From Microbulbifer agarilyticus S89 (GTDB lineage: Bacteria > Pseudomonadota > Gammaproteobacteria > Pseudomonadales > Cellvibrionaceae), in NCBI RefSeq assembly GCF_000220505.1, contig NZ_AFPJ01000020.1, positions 1 through 64,000 of the forward strand: a stretch of DNA of 64,000 nucleotides, given 5' to 3'. The notes under the pieces were generated by a model. The model was not told the DNA's origin and ran no database searches. It saw only the letters and a program-made list of their open reading frames with translations. Of the stretch, positions 47,388 to 56,863 are shown one piece after another. Each line of letters starts with the position of its first letter. The first letter of the stretch is position 1. The position numbers and the translations under genes were made by a program.

Positions 47388-50300
47388 TCAGTCGACAAAC
47401 ACACGGGCGTTGCGGAACAGACGCATCCAGCCGGAATCTTCATCCCAGTCATCCGGACGCCAGCTGTTGCTGACGGCACGCGCGACACGCTCGGGATGCG
47501 GCATCATGATGGTGACGCGTCCGTCTTCGGAACACAGCGAGGTAATACCGTTTACCGAGCCATTCGGGTTGGCCGGGTAGGTTTCGGTAATCTGCCGGTT
47601 GTTGTTCAGGTAGCGCACGGCAATGGTGCCCGACTGTTCACACGCTTCCAGTGCCTTCTGGTCGGCAAATTCCACACGGCCTTCACCGTGGGCAACTGCC
47701 ACCGGCATGTAGGATCCCGCCATACCTTTGAACAGTACCGACGGAGAATCTTCCACACCCACCAGCGCAAAGCGCGCTTCGTACTGCTCGGACAGGTTGC
47801 GCACAAAGCGCGGCCAGTGATCGGCCCCCGGAATCAGTTCCTTGATGACGGAGAACATCTGGCAGCCGTTACACACGCCGAGGCCGAAGGTGTCTTTGCG
47901 ATTAAAGAAGCCTTCGAACTGGTCGCGCGCACGGTCGTTGAACAGAATGGTCTTGGCCCAACCTTCGCCGGCGCCGAGTACGTCACCGTAGGAGAAGCCA
48001 CCACAGCCCACCAGGCCTTTGAACTGATCCAGTTCAACACGGCCGGCGAGAATATCGCTCATGTGCACGTCGACGGCATTGAAGCCCGCGCGGTGGAAGG
48101 AATGTGCCATCTCCACCTGGCTGTTGACGCCCTGCTCCCGCAGGATCGCAATCTTCGGACGGACACCCTTGCTGATGTACGGCGCGGCGATATCTTCGTT
48201 GACGTCGTAGCTCAGACTCACGGACAGGCCCGGGTCCTGCGTCGAGGTTTTGGCAATGGCGTCGAACTCTTGCTTGGCACAATCGGCGTTGTCGCGCAGC
48301 GCCTGAATGCGGTAGCTGGTTTCTGACCAGATCTGCTCCAGTTCCGCGCGGCTGCGGTTGAAGATCTCTTTGCCATTGTTGGTGATGCACAGGGTTTCAT
48401 TGTCGTTGAGGCCACCAATACGGTGCGCCGGTACGCCAACGGATGCGAAACGCCCTTCGATCATCTCGGCATCGGCCGCCGGCACCTGCAGTACCGCACC
48501 CAGCTCTTCGCTGAACAGGGCAGCGATAGCGTCGTCGTCGAGGTCAAAAATTTCGACATCCAGGCCCACGCGGCCGGCGAAGCTCATTTCCGCCAGCGTG
48601 GCGAACAGGCCACCGTCGGCGCGGTCGTGGTAAGCGATGACTTTTTCTTCGGCCAACAGCTGCTGCATCAGGTCGAAGAAACCCTTGAGGCGCTTGGCGT
48701 CGTCCAGGTCTGCCGGTCGGTCACCCAGCTGGTTGTATACCTGTGCCAGGCACGAGCCGCCGAGGCGGTTTTTACCCGCACCCAGGTCTACAAGAATCAG
48801 CTCACTCTCACCTTTCTTGGTGCGACGCAGCTGCGGGGTCACCACTTTGCGCACGTCGGTAACCGGGGAGAAGGCGGAAATCACCAGCGACAGCGGCGCC
48901 GTCACTGCCTTGTCCTCGCCGTTGTCGTTCCACGCGGTGCGCATGGACATGGAATCCTTACCAACCGGGATGGTGATACCCAGGTCCGGACACAGCTCCA
49001 TACCGATCGCCTCGACGGTGCGGTAGAGCTTCTCTTCTTCACCCGGGTGGCCAGCGGCACACATCCAGTTGGCGGACAACTTGACGTCCGACAGCTGCTT
49101 GATCGGTGCACAGGCAATATTGGTGATTGCCTCACCCACCGCCAAACGGCCGGAGGCCGGCGCGTCCAGCAGCGCAACCGGGGTACGCTCGCCCATGGAC
49201 ATGGCTTCGCCGGCGGTGCTGTCGTAAGAAACGGTAGTTACCGCACAGTCCGCAACCGGCACCTGCCAGGGACCGACCATCTGATCGCGGCTGACCTGTC
49301 CGGTTACGGTACGGTCGCCAATGGTGATCAGGAAGTTTTTGCTCGCCACGGTAGGCAGACGCAGAACGCGCTCGGCGGCATCGTTCAGGTCGATCTTGCT
49401 GGTATCGAAAGCCTTGGTTTCGGCCTCGACCTTGGCAGCCTCGCGGTGCATCTTCGGCGGCTTGCCGAACAGTACGGACATGGGCAGGTCGACCGGCTTG
49501 GCGTCGAACTGCTTGTCATTCAGGGTCAGGTGCTTCTCGCTAGTGGCCTCACCCACCACTGCGAATGGTGCGCGCTCGCGCTCGCAGATTTTCTCGAAGC
49601 GGGCCAGGTCTTCCGGCATCACCGCCAGTACGTAGCGCTCCTGGGATTCGTTACACCAAATTTCCAGCGGGCTCATGCCCGGTTCGTCAGAGGGTACATT
49701 GCGCAGTTCGAAGCTGCCGCCGGTACCACCGTCTTTCACCAGCTCAGGGAAAGCATTGGAGAGGCCACCGGCGCCCACATCGTGAATAAACGCGATGGGG
49801 TTCTCGGCGCCCAGCTGCCAGCACTGGTCGATGACTTCCTGACAGCGGCGCTCGATTTCCGGGTTCTGACGCTGCACAGAGGCGAAGTCCAGGTCTTCCG
49901 AACTGGAGCCGCTGGCCATACTGGACGCAGCACCACCGCCGAGGCCGATCAGCATGGCTGGGCCACCTAGGGCGATCAGCTTGGCACCCGGTTGGAATTC
50001 CGGCTTGTCCACGTGGTCTTCACGGATATTGCCGTAGCCGCCCGCCAGCATAATTGGCTTGTGGTAGCCACGGCGCTCACCGTTGAAGTCTTCTTCAAAG
50101 GTACGGAAATAGCCGCAGATATTCGGACGGCCGAATTCGTTGTTAAAGGCAGCGCCACCGATGGGGCCTTCAATCATGATATCCAGCGCGGTCACGATGC
50201 GGCCAGGCTTGCCGTAGTTCACTTCCCACGGCTGCAGGAAGCCCGGGATCTGCAGGTTGGATACGGTGAAGCCGGTAAGGCCAACCTTGGGCTTGGAGCC

Positions 50301-51266
50301 GCGGCCTACCGCGCCCTCGTCGCGGATCTCGCCACCGGCGCCGGTGCCGGCACCCGAAAACGGTGCAATGGCGGTCGGGTGGTTGTGGGTTTCCACCTTC
50401 ATCAGCAGGTGGATGGCTTCCTGGCTGAAGCCGTATTCCTTGGTTTCCGGATCCGGGTAGAAACGGCCAGCGTTGTGGCCAACCACAACCGCCGCGTTAT
50501 CCGCGTAGGCAGACAACACATTGTCGCCACCCTGGCGGTAGGTGTTCTTGATCATGCCAAACAGGGAGTGCGGCATATCTTCGCCGTCGATGGTCCAGCT
50601 GGCATTGAAGATCTTGTGGCGGCAGTGCTCGGAGTTCGCCTGGGCGAACATCATCAGCTCCACATCGGTGGGGTTGCGCTCCAGCTCCTCGAAGCTGGTC
50701 AGCAGGTAATCGATCTCGTCTTCCGCCAGCGCCAGACCCAGGTTCACATTGGCTTCCGACAGCGCATTGCGGCCACCGCTCAGCACGTCGACGGTGCCCA
50801 TCGGGCGCGGGCTCTCCACGCGGAACAGCTGCTCCGCCTGGGCCATTTCGGTAAAGACACTCTCCACCATACGGTCGTGCAGCAGCGCTGCCAGGTCGCC
50901 CCGTTCAGCTTCGGTTAATGCAACACCGGTAATGTAGTAAGCAACACCCCGCTCCAGGCGGTGGATATCCGTCAGGCCCGCGTTATGGGCAATGTCGGTA
51001 GCCTTGGACGACCAGGGAGAAATCGTGCCCGGACGCGGCACCACCAGCAGCAGCTCACCTTCCGGCAGATGCTTCTCTTCGGTGGGACCGTACTGCAGCA
51101 GCCGCTCCAGCAGCGCGAGGTCCTTGTCCCCCAGATTGTCGCTGTCAGAGAAGTGCACAAACTCGGCGTACACATCTGCAATGGCAGGCTGCAGGGCGCG
51201 GAGTTGGGTTAGCAGTTTTTGATGGCGGAATTTCGACAGTGCGGGAGCACCACGCAGAACTAGCAT
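47388..51266 (-). CDS. purL: Phosphoribosylformylglycinamidine synthase
   Basis: 1292-aa single-chain enzyme for the fourth step of purine synthesis (FGAR to FGAM using ATP and glutamine). The start at 51266 ([14 protein letters not shown]) matches the E. coli opening; 24 more upstream codons are without homology. In order: N-terminal PurS-like part, PurM-like halves ([24 protein letters not shown]-like [19 protein letters not shown]-like [25 protein letters not shown]-like YHDRADGGL), and a C-terminal class I glutaminase with Cys in GVCNGCQM and His/Glu in PHPERV. Complete. Confidence 0.97.
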   Translation of the reverse strand: MLVLRGAPALSKFRHQKLLTQLRALQPAIADVYAEFVHFSDSDNLGDKDLALLERLLQYGPTEEKHLPEGELLLVVPRPGTISPWSSKATDIAHNAGLTDIHRLERGVAYYITGVALTEAERGDLAALLHDRMVESVFTEMAQAEQLFRVESPRPMGTVDVLSGGRNALSEANVNLGLALAEDEIDYLLTSFEELERNPTDVELMMFAQANSEHCRHKIFNASWTIDGEDMPHSLFGMIKNTYRQGGDNVLSAYADNAAVVVGHNAGRFYPDPETKEYGFSQEAIHLLMKVETHNHPTAIAPFSGAGTGAGGEIRDEGAVGRGSKPKVGLTGFTVSNLQIPGFLQPWEVNYGKPGRIVTALDIMIEGPIGGAAFNNEFGRPNICGYFRTFEEDFNGERRGYHKPIMLAGGYGNIREDHVDKPEFQPGAKLIALGGPAMLIGLGGGAASSMASGSSSEDLDFASVQRQNPEIERRCQEVIDQCWQLGAENPIAFIHDVGAGGLSNAFPELVKDGGTGGSFELRNVPSDEPGMSPLEIWCNESQERYVLAVMPEDLARFEKICERERAPFAVVGEATSEKHLTLNDKQFDAKPVDLPMSVLFGKPPKMHREAAKVEAETKAFDTSKIDLNDAAERVLRLPTVASKNFLITIGDRTVTGQVSRDQMVGPWQVPVADCAVTTVSYDSTAGEAMSMGERTPVALLDAPASGRLAVGEAITNIACAPIKQLSDVKLSANWMCAAGHPGEEEKLYRTVEAIGMELCPDLGITIPVGKDSMSMRTAWNDNGEDKAVTAPLSLVISAFSPVTDVRKVVTPQLRRTKKGESELILVDLGAGKNRLGGSCLAQVYNQLGDRPADLDDAKRLKGFFDLMQQLLAEEKVIAYHDRADGGLFATLAEMSFAGRVGLDVEIFDLDDDAIAALFSEELGAVLQVPAADAEMIEGRFASVGVPAHRIGGLNDNETLCITNNGKEIFNRSRAELEQIWSETSYRIQALRDNADCAKQEFDAIAKTSTQDPGLSVSLSYDVNEDIAAPYISKGVRPKIAILREQGVNSQVEMAHSFHRAGFNAVDVHMSDILAGRVELDQFKGLVGCGGFSYGDVLGAGEGWAKTILFNDRARDQFEGFFNRKDTFGLGVCNGCQMFSVIKELIPGADHWPRFVRNLSEQYEARFALVGVEDSPSVLFKGMAGSYMPVAVAHGEGRVEFADQKALEACEQSGTIAVRYLNNNRQITETYPANPNGSVNGITSLCSEDGRVTIMMPHPERVARAVSNSWRPDDWDEDSGWMRLFRNARVFVD

Positions 51267-51869
51267 CGCGGGAGATAGCCTCTTGTCTGAATTTGAGCGC
51301 CTGCGGCCGGAAGCAACCGGTCGGTTTAGGGGGGGCACGCAGGTACACCGGGAATCGGAGCGCGCGCATTGTACCTGAAGCGACGCCGCTCCAACACTGT
51401 CACGGGGATTAACTGTACCAATGCACTGACTTCTTTAATAAAGAACACCCAGATGGCACTGAGAACGACCTCAATCGCCCTTAAATCGCTCTTGGCCAAG
51501 CCCATGTTCGGCTGCGCCAGCTACACTGAAAGGTGGATTGGAACAACCCCGACTTTCACAAACCAGGTCACGCAATTTGGTCAAAATTGGTCAGACCCGG
51601 TAGAGATGGGGTAAAATTGCCGCGCTTTTGCCTAGTGCTGTTCAAATAATAGGCAAAGCCGGCATTGCCGATGTACTGGATTCTCTTGGTACACGGTGAA
51701 TCGACGCGAGACGCAATGGATAGCGCTCGCAGTGAAGCATGGATACCGGCCACACATACGTGGATGTCCGGGAGAAAGATCCGGATAGAAGGTGTTGCGT
51801 ACCCAGCAGGTACCCAGGCCGAGCTTCACGCGTAAATAATGCTAACGAAAGGATTCGAGGGGACAGCCT
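51267..51869. other. Divergent intergenic region purL/mltF
   Basis: 603 bp without a supported gene; it must carry the purL and mltF promoters. GGTCA occurs three times on one face (51566-51570, 51579-51583, 51589-51593), the last two inside a direct repeat TTGGTCA spaced by 10 bp. The second runs into TTGGTCAGACC, which loosely resembles GntR/FadR-family operators. No PurR-like palindrome was found by eye. Short frames here lack ribosome-binding sites. Confidence 0.4.
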
Positions 51870-53348
51870 ATGATCATGAAAAGCCGACTGTTGCGATACA
51901 GCCGCCGCCTGGTAAAGGGGGTGGCGCTGGCCTGCTGTGCCTCTTTATTGGTCGCCAGCAAGGCGCCGAGCCTGCTGGAGAGGGTCAAGGCCTCCGGCAG
52001 TCTTGTCGTGCTGTCCCAGAATGGCCCCACCACCTATTACGAAGATGCCAACGGCCAGTACACCGGTTTCGAGTACGGCATGCTGGAAGAGTTTGCCCGC
52101 GAGCTGGGTGTTGAGCTCGAAATCCGTGATGTGCACGACCTGAGCCACCTGTTCGGTGAGCTCGAAAACCCCGAGTCTGGCGCACACATGGCGGCATCCG
52201 GCCTCACGGTAACGTCCGAGCGCCGCGAGCAGGTCCGTTTCACGCCCTCCTACTTTGAGATTCGCCAGCAGGTCATCTACCGCTTGGGTGAATCGCGTCC
52301 GCGCAGTGTGGGCGATCTGGCCGGTAAAACAATTGCGGTGATCGCCGGCAGTGCCCATGCCGAGCAGCTACGCAAGCTCGCCAAGCGCTACCAAGACCTG
52401 TCGTGGGAGGAAATCTCTGACGTCGACGCCATGGAGCTGGTGGAAATGGTCGATCAGGGCAAATACCACTACGCCGTTGTCGACTCCAATGCCTACGCGG
52501 TGCACCGCGGCCTGTACCCCAATACCCATATTGCCTTTAACCTGACCCAGTTCCAGCCGGTTTCCTGGGCCTTCCCCAAGGGCGATGACGACACCCTCTA
52601 CCGCGCGGCGCGCAGCTTTATGGTGCGTGCCAACACCAGCGGCCTGGTGGCAGAACTGCGTGAACTGCACTTTGGGCATGTCAGCAAAATGAACGTGGGC
52701 GGTGCCAAGACCTTCGCCCAGCTCACCCGCGACCGCCTGCCCCGCTGGCGCGAAGAACTGCAGAAAGCGGCGGACAAGTACGGTGTGGATTGGGAGCTGC
52801 TGGCTGCCCTCAGCTACCAGGAATCCCATTGGAATCCGCGTGCCAAGTCACCCACCGGTGTGCGCGGCCTGATGATGCTGACCCGCGCCACCGCGCGCGA
52901 GATGGGCGTAAATCGACTGGACCCACTGGAGAGTATCGACGGCGGGGCACGCTACCTGGTGCAGGTGCGCGACCGCATCCCCGAGCGTATCCGCGAGCCA
53001 GACCGCTCCTGGATGGCGCTGGCCGCCTACAACATTGGCCTTGGCCATCTGGAAGATGCCCGCGTGCTCACCGAGCGCATGGGCGGCAACCCGGACCGCT
53101 GGGCAGACGTGCGCGACCACTTGCCACTGCTGGCTAAACGGCAGTACTACAAGACCCTGAAGCACGGCTACGCGCGCGGCTGGGAACCGGTGACCTACGT
53201 GCAGAATATCCGCCACTACCAGGCCCTGCTGACCTGGACCAACCGGATTGAAGAGCAGCGCCTGGCCGACGCCACAGCCAACGACAACAGTGAAGCACTC
53301 GCGGAAGTCCCCGCTGCGGAATCCGCTGCCTCCCAGTCAGCGCTCTGA
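51870..53348 (+). CDS. mltF: Membrane-bound lytic murein transglycosylase F
   Basis: 492 aa. An N-terminal signal/anchor (GVALACCASLLVASKAPSLL) is followed by a solute-binding-protein family 3 domain (about 40-265; SGSLVVLSQNGPTTYYEDANG, FEYGMLEEFARELGVELE), a regulatory module in MltF. A C-terminal SLT transglycosylase domain follows, with catalytic Glu in LSYQESHWNP (about 314) and SPTGVRGLMMLT, then AAYNIGLGHLEDAR. It cleaves the glycan strand of peptidoglycan to anhydromuropeptides at the outer membrane. Divergent from purL, as in E. coli. The GAGGGG before the ATG serves as ribosome-binding site. Confidence 0.95.
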   Translation: MIMKSRLLRYSRRLVKGVALACCASLLVASKAPSLLERVKASGSLVVLSQNGPTTYYEDANGQYTGFEYGMLEEFARELGVELEIRDVHDLSHLFGELENPESGAHMAASGLTVTSERREQVRFTPSYFEIRQQVIYRLGESRPRSVGDLAGKTIAVIAGSAHAEQLRKLAKRYQDLSWEEISDVDAMELVEMVDQGKYHYAVVDSNAYAVHRGLYPNTHIAFNLTQFQPVSWAFPKGDDDTLYRAARSFMVRANTSGLVAELRELHFGHVSKMNVGGAKTFAQLTRDRLPRWREELQKAADKYGVDWELLAALSYQESHWNPRAKSPTGVRGLMMLTRATAREMGVNRLDPLESIDGGARYLVQVRDRIPERIREPDRSWMALAAYNIGLGHLEDARVLTERMGGNPDRWADVRDHLPLLAKRQYYKTLKHGYARGWEPVTYVQNIRHYQALLTWTNRIEEQRLADATANDNSEALAEVPAAESAASQSAL

Positions 53349-53371
53349 TCGCACCCTTCTTTTGAGCAAAG

Positions 53372-53402
53372 CAGGCGGCCACTGGCCGCCTGTGGCGTTT
53401 TT
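53372..53402 (+). terminator. Rho-independent terminator of mltF
   Basis: CAGGCGGCCA (53372-53381) and TGGCCGCCTG (53383-53392) form a perfect 10-bp inverted repeat, followed by GTTTTT at 53397-53402. It is 24 bp after the mltF stop. Confidence 0.85.
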
Positions 53403-53526
53403 GCTGCGCCTGCAAGCCCTGCCGCCGTGCAAGGCACCAAAATCCACCTATGCTTAGTGCACATACCCGAACAAATCGGCGCCACCGCTGTTCAAGTGAA
53501 CACGCACGCACAGTTTAGGAGACCCC

Positions 53527-54003
53527 ATGACCCGTAAACTCTTGCTCACTGCGCTCGCCACAACCCTGGCGGCATCTGTCGCCCTGCACGGCTGTAGCCG
53601 GAAATCCGATACCAATGACCCGGATACCGCACCCAAGACCGAAGCCGAAGTGGTGGAGGAAGTCACTGTTACCGAACCGGATGCCACCACAACGCCGCCG
53701 ACAGCCGACGGCACGGGAGATACCAGCACCGGAAATGCCAGCACCGATTCCCCCGAGAGCCCCAACAGCGAGGGCCAGCTGATCTGCAACGCGAAATGGT
53801 TTGAATGGGTCAACACCGAGGTGATGAACACCCAGGGGCTCGCCATCGCCGAACACTACCCCTCCGGCTTGCCGGAAGTCGGCTCCAAAGAGTGGTTCAC
53901 CGCCATGGATAAGCTCACTGGTGGCGACGGTGCCCATGGGCCCGACGGCGGCAGTGATGAGTGGTGTTTTATGATGCAACAGCGCCTCAGCAACAACGAC
54001 TGA
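53527..54003 (+). CDS. Small lipoprotein of unknown function
   Basis: 158 aa with AGGAG before the ATG. Signal peptide with lipobox LHGC (Cys23). An acidic Thr/Pro/Asp/Ser-rich linker spans about 27-82. A compact conserved-looking end follows: ICNAKWFEWVNTEVMNTQG, GLPEVGSKEWFTAMDKLTGG, SDEWCFMMQQRL. The two Cys of the C-terminal part (ICN and WCF) may form a disulfide. No family is recognised. It is first of three same-strand genes (PepSY protein, D-lactate dehydrogenase) with 64 and 9 bp gaps. Confidence 0.7.
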   Translation: MTRKLLLTALATTLAASVALHGCSRKSDTNDPDTAPKTEAEVVEEVTVTEPDATTTPPTADGTGDTSTGNASTDSPESPNSEGQLICNAKWFEWVNTEVMNTQGLAIAEHYPSGLPEVGSKEWFTAMDKLTGGDGAHGPDGGSDEWCFMMQQRLSNND

Positions 54004-54067
54004 TCGCCGCACCTAGCCAATACGTCGAGAAACCGGCGGGGCTGCCCGCCGGCTTCAGGAGTACAAC

Positions 54068-54349
54068 ATGAAGAATGTAAAAAACTCACTGCTCGCCGTC
54101 ACTCTGGGCGGCATTGCCGCGGTCGCAGCCGCACAGGACCACACCAAAGAGAAGAAGCCGCCGCCCGGTGCCATGGCTTTATCCATGGTGCTCACCAAGC
54201 TGGAGCAACAGGGCTACACCCCGGTCGTCGAAGTGTCCCTGGAAAAGGACCGCTGGGAAGTAGAAGCCTACAAAGAAGGCAAAAAGTGGGACCTGGAAGT
54301 CGACCCCAATAGTGGCGAGATTCTAGAGGTGCGGGAAGACACTAACTGA
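54068..54349 (+). CDS. Small secreted PepSY-domain protein
   Basis: 93 aa. Signal peptide (cleavage about AAAQ, residue 23). The mature part shows the PepSY pattern: helix ALSMVLTKLEQQGYTPVVEVSLEKDRWEVEAYKEGK (as successive elements), then WDLEVDPNSGEILEVRED. PepSY proteins are periplasmic and often modulate proteases or sensors. CAGGAG precedes the ATG. It ends 9 bp before the dld gene, which suggests co-transcription; the functional link is unclear. Confidence 0.82.
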   Translation: MKNVKNSLLAVTLGGIAAVAAAQDHTKEKKPPPGAMALSMVLTKLEQQGYTPVVEVSLEKDRWEVEAYKEGKKWDLEVDPNSGEILEVREDTN

Positions 54350-54358
54350 TTCACTGCA

Positions 54359-56128
54359 ATGCCAGCAAGCTCATCCTCTTCCCGTGATATCCAAGCAAAT
54401 GCCCAGGACCTGCTCGTGCAATTGGAGCAGCTGCTGGGCAGCAGCCGGGTGCTCAGCGATGCGGAACGCAACGAGCACTACCGTACCGGCTATCGCACAG
54501 GGGAAGGCAACGCGCTCGCCGTGGTCTTCCCGGGCTCACTCCTGCAACTCTGGCAATCACTCGAGGCCTGCGTGCACGCCGGTGCCATCATCATCCTGCA
54601 GGCGGCCAATACCGGCCTCACCGAAGGCTCCACTCCCAGCGGCAGTGATTACGATCGACCGGTTGTGGTGATCAATACCCTGCGCATGGACACCATTCAC
54701 CTATTAGGCGAGGGCAATCGCCACGGTGAACAAGTTGTCGCCCTGCCCGGTGCCACGTTGCACAAGCTGGAAAAACAGCTGGCGCCGCTGCAACGCTCGC
54801 CACACTCCGAGATTGGTTCTTCCTGTTTGGGGGCGTCGATTGTCGGCGGCATCGCCAATAATTCCGGCGGCGCACTCTGCCAGCGCGGGCCCGCCTACAC
54901 CGAGCTAGCACTTTACGCACAGGTCGACGCCCGTGGCGAACTGCAACTCATCAATCATCTCGGTATTGAGCTGGGTAATACCCCCGAGGAAATACTCACT
55001 AACCTCGAACACGGCAATTTTGCAAACGTTGGGCCACTCGCTTACCCGGGCAGCCATCGGCGTCCGCGCATGGCCTCAGACCGGGAATATGTGGAGCGCG
55101 TACGCGATGTGGACGCCGACACCCCGGCGAGATTCAACGCCGACCCGCGCCGCCTGTTTGAAACCAGCGGCTGTGCCGGCAAGGTCGCCGTGTTCGCCGT
55201 ACGCCTCGACACCTACCCCACCCCCAAGCGTACCCAGACGTTTTACATTGGCAGCGAAGACCCCGCCGTATTCGCACGCCTGCGCAGGGGCCTGCTGAGC
55301 GAGCTGGCGACTATTCCGGTGCTCGGTGAATACCTCCACCGCGACATGTTTGATCTTGCAGCGGAGTATGGCCGGGATAGTTTCTACCTGATCAATACAC
55401 TCGGCACCGGCAACATGCCACGCTTTTTCGCCATCAAAGGTCGCATCGATGCGTGGCTGGAAAAACGCCGCTTCCTGCCGCGCTTTCTAAGTGAACGCTT
55501 ACTACAAAAAATCAGCAAATTACTCCCGCAACATCTGCCCAGGCGCATGCTGGACTACCGGGAAAAATATCCGCACCACCTGATCGTCAAGGTGGCCGAC
55601 GACAGCATTGAAAGCACCCACCAATGGCTGCAAGCATTTTTTGCGAAGCAAGGAAATTCGGGGGATTTTTTTGTGTGCACAGCGGAAGAAGCCCGCAAAG
55701 CCATGCTGCACCGCTTTGTATCCGCCGGCGCTGCCATGCGTTACCAGGCGGTGCACCACAAGCGCGTCGGCGAATTACTACCACTGGATATTGCGCTGCG
55801 GCGCAACGATATGGATTGGGAGGAAAAGCTGCCGGCAGAAATCGCCGACCAGTTGGAACAGCGCCTCTACTATGGCCACTTCTTGTGTAATGTCTTCCAC
55901 CAGGATTACGTCCTGAAAAAAGACGCCGACCCCGAGGTGGTCAAAAAGGCCATGCTCACACTGCTCGACCAGCGGGGAGCGCGCTACCCCGCAGAACACA
56001 ACGTCGGTCACCTGTATCAGGCGCCCGACGAGCAACGCGCATTCTTCGAACAACTCGACCCCACCAACACCTTCAACCCCGGTATCGGCAAGACCGAAAA
56101 AACCCGCCGCTGCTGTAGCTGCGGCTAG
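54359..56128 (+). CDS. dld: Quinone-dependent D-lactate dehydrogenase
   Basis: 589-aa FAD-dependent peripheral membrane enzyme oxidising D-lactate to pyruvate and passing electrons to quinone. FAD-binding (PCMH/FAD_binding_4) elements: AIIILQAANTGLTEGSTP, VVALPGATLHKLEKQL, SEIGSSCLGASIVGGIANNSGGAL. The C-terminal Dld membrane-binding domain includes LPRRMLDYREKYPHHLIVKVAD, FVSAGAAMRYQAVHHKR and AEHNVGHLYQAP, as in E. coli Dld. It ends in a Cys-rich tail (RRCCSCG). Length slightly above the 571 aa of E. coli. Converges with the DUF6702 gene (9-bp gap). Confidence 0.92.
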   Translation: MPASSSSSRDIQANAQDLLVQLEQLLGSSRVLSDAERNEHYRTGYRTGEGNALAVVFPGSLLQLWQSLEACVHAGAIIILQAANTGLTEGSTPSGSDYDRPVVVINTLRMDTIHLLGEGNRHGEQVVALPGATLHKLEKQLAPLQRSPHSEIGSSCLGASIVGGIANNSGGALCQRGPAYTELALYAQVDARGELQLINHLGIELGNTPEEILTNLEHGNFANVGPLAYPGSHRRPRMASDREYVERVRDVDADTPARFNADPRRLFETSGCAGKVAVFAVRLDTYPTPKRTQTFYIGSEDPAVFARLRRGLLSELATIPVLGEYLHRDMFDLAAEYGRDSFYLINTLGTGNMPRFFAIKGRIDAWLEKRRFLPRFLSERLLQKISKLLPQHLPRRMLDYREKYPHHLIVKVADDSIESTHQWLQAFFAKQGNSGDFFVCTAEEARKAMLHRFVSAGAAMRYQAVHHKRVGELLPLDIALRRNDMDWEEKLPAEIADQLEQRLYYGHFLCNVFHQDYVLKKDADPEVVKKAMLTLLDQRGARYPAEHNVGHLYQAPDEQRAFFEQLDPTNTFNPGIGKTEKTRRCCSCG

Positions 56129-56137
56129 GTCAGAACA

Positions 56138-56632
56138 TCAGAACTGAACCGTTACCGCGCTGGAGCCCGGCTTCAGGGTAAAGGTTTCCGTATTGCCATC
56201 GCGGGTAACGTTCACCGTATTCACCTGATCCCGTTCCATTTCCATCAGCATCGACTGACGCACCTGCAGCTTCTTGCCCTGCACCTCCGCCAGCGGCAAC
56301 TCCTGATACACCCACACATCGTGCACATCCGCTTCCATTCCCACCCACTTGGGCTTGATCATTACACCATCGGCGGTGCGCAACTGAAAACGCTCATTCA
56401 CATACGCCTCCATCTGCGCCTTGGCATCCTTCATTTCCTTGCTAGCACTCAATTGCAGCGCACGCTCCATATCCGCGATAAAGAAACGATGAGTGATTTC
56501 CAGAGACTGGGTGCGTTCATTCACAGCCATTTCAGTAAGACCGAAGTGGTAGCGATGGGCGTGGGCCTGTGATGCAAACAACAAAGCAACCAGAGACAGA
56601 AACGCAATCAATTTGGGAGTAGAAATACGCAT
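56138..56632 (-). CDS. DUF6702 family secreted protein
   Basis: About 164 aa from ATG 56632 (an ATG at 56641 is possible). Signal peptide to about AHAH. Motifs: HRYHFGLTEMAVNERTQSLEITHRFFIADMERAL, given here as neighbouring blocks HRYHFGLTEM and LEITHRFFIADMERAL, then WVGMEADVHDVWVYQEL and MLMEMERDQVNTVNV. DUF6702 proteins are small periplasmic proteins of unknown role, often beside an M1-type metallopeptidase gene, as here (the gene upstream on the same strand). A structured repeat element lies between the two genes. Confidence 0.72.
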   Translation of the reverse strand: MRISTPKLIAFLSLVALLFASQAHAHRYHFGLTEMAVNERTQSLEITHRFFIADMERALQLSASKEMKDAKAQMEAYVNERFQLRTADGVMIKPKWVGMEADVHDVWVYQELPLAEVQGKKLQVRQSMLMEMERDQVNTVNVTRDGNTETFTLKPGSSAVTVQF

Positions 56633-56712
56633 TTTAGGCATCCAAGTGATACAGCTATGGAATATAAGAAGTGTAAGACGCGGTAACAAAAGACCACAAA
56701 ATTACGGGCGAA

Positions 56713-56831
56713 GGTGGCGGTGCCGGGTACAGACTTGTGAGGCCTTCAAAAACAGGATGTTTTTGCAGAGCCCCCAGGGATGGGTGCACGGCGTGTCTCA
56801 CAAGTCTGTACCCGGTAGCGTCACCGCCACC
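56713..56831 (+). repeat. Structured intergenic repeat element, copy 2
   Basis: A 19-bp perfect inverted repeat (56723-56741 with 56797-56815) is extended outward by a further 10-bp pair (56713-56722 with 56822-56831, 6-nt bulge on one side). Inside: hairpin CAAAAAC/GTTTTTG (56747-56753, 56759-56765), CCCA-GGGA-TGGG (about 56774-56785) and GTGCACGGCGTGTCTC. The interior is almost identical to copy 1 (21118-21213, other orientation) while the outer arms differ and keep pairing. In the apical hairpin the second pair is A-T here and G-C in copy 1. It lies between the DUF6702 and M1 peptidase genes, antisense to both. Confidence 0.85.
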
Positions 56832-56863
56832 GGGCCAGATGGGACCATGCCGCAGTTTCGCGC

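Noticed and set aside
48423-49970. Long rightward frame (515 codons) opposite purL
   Set aside because: Antisense shadow of purL; composition is His/Gly/Val-rich, as expected from the reverse strand.
51369-51614. 81-codon rightward frame in the purL/mltF gap
   Set aside because: No ribosome-binding site and a random-looking product; kept as intergenic.
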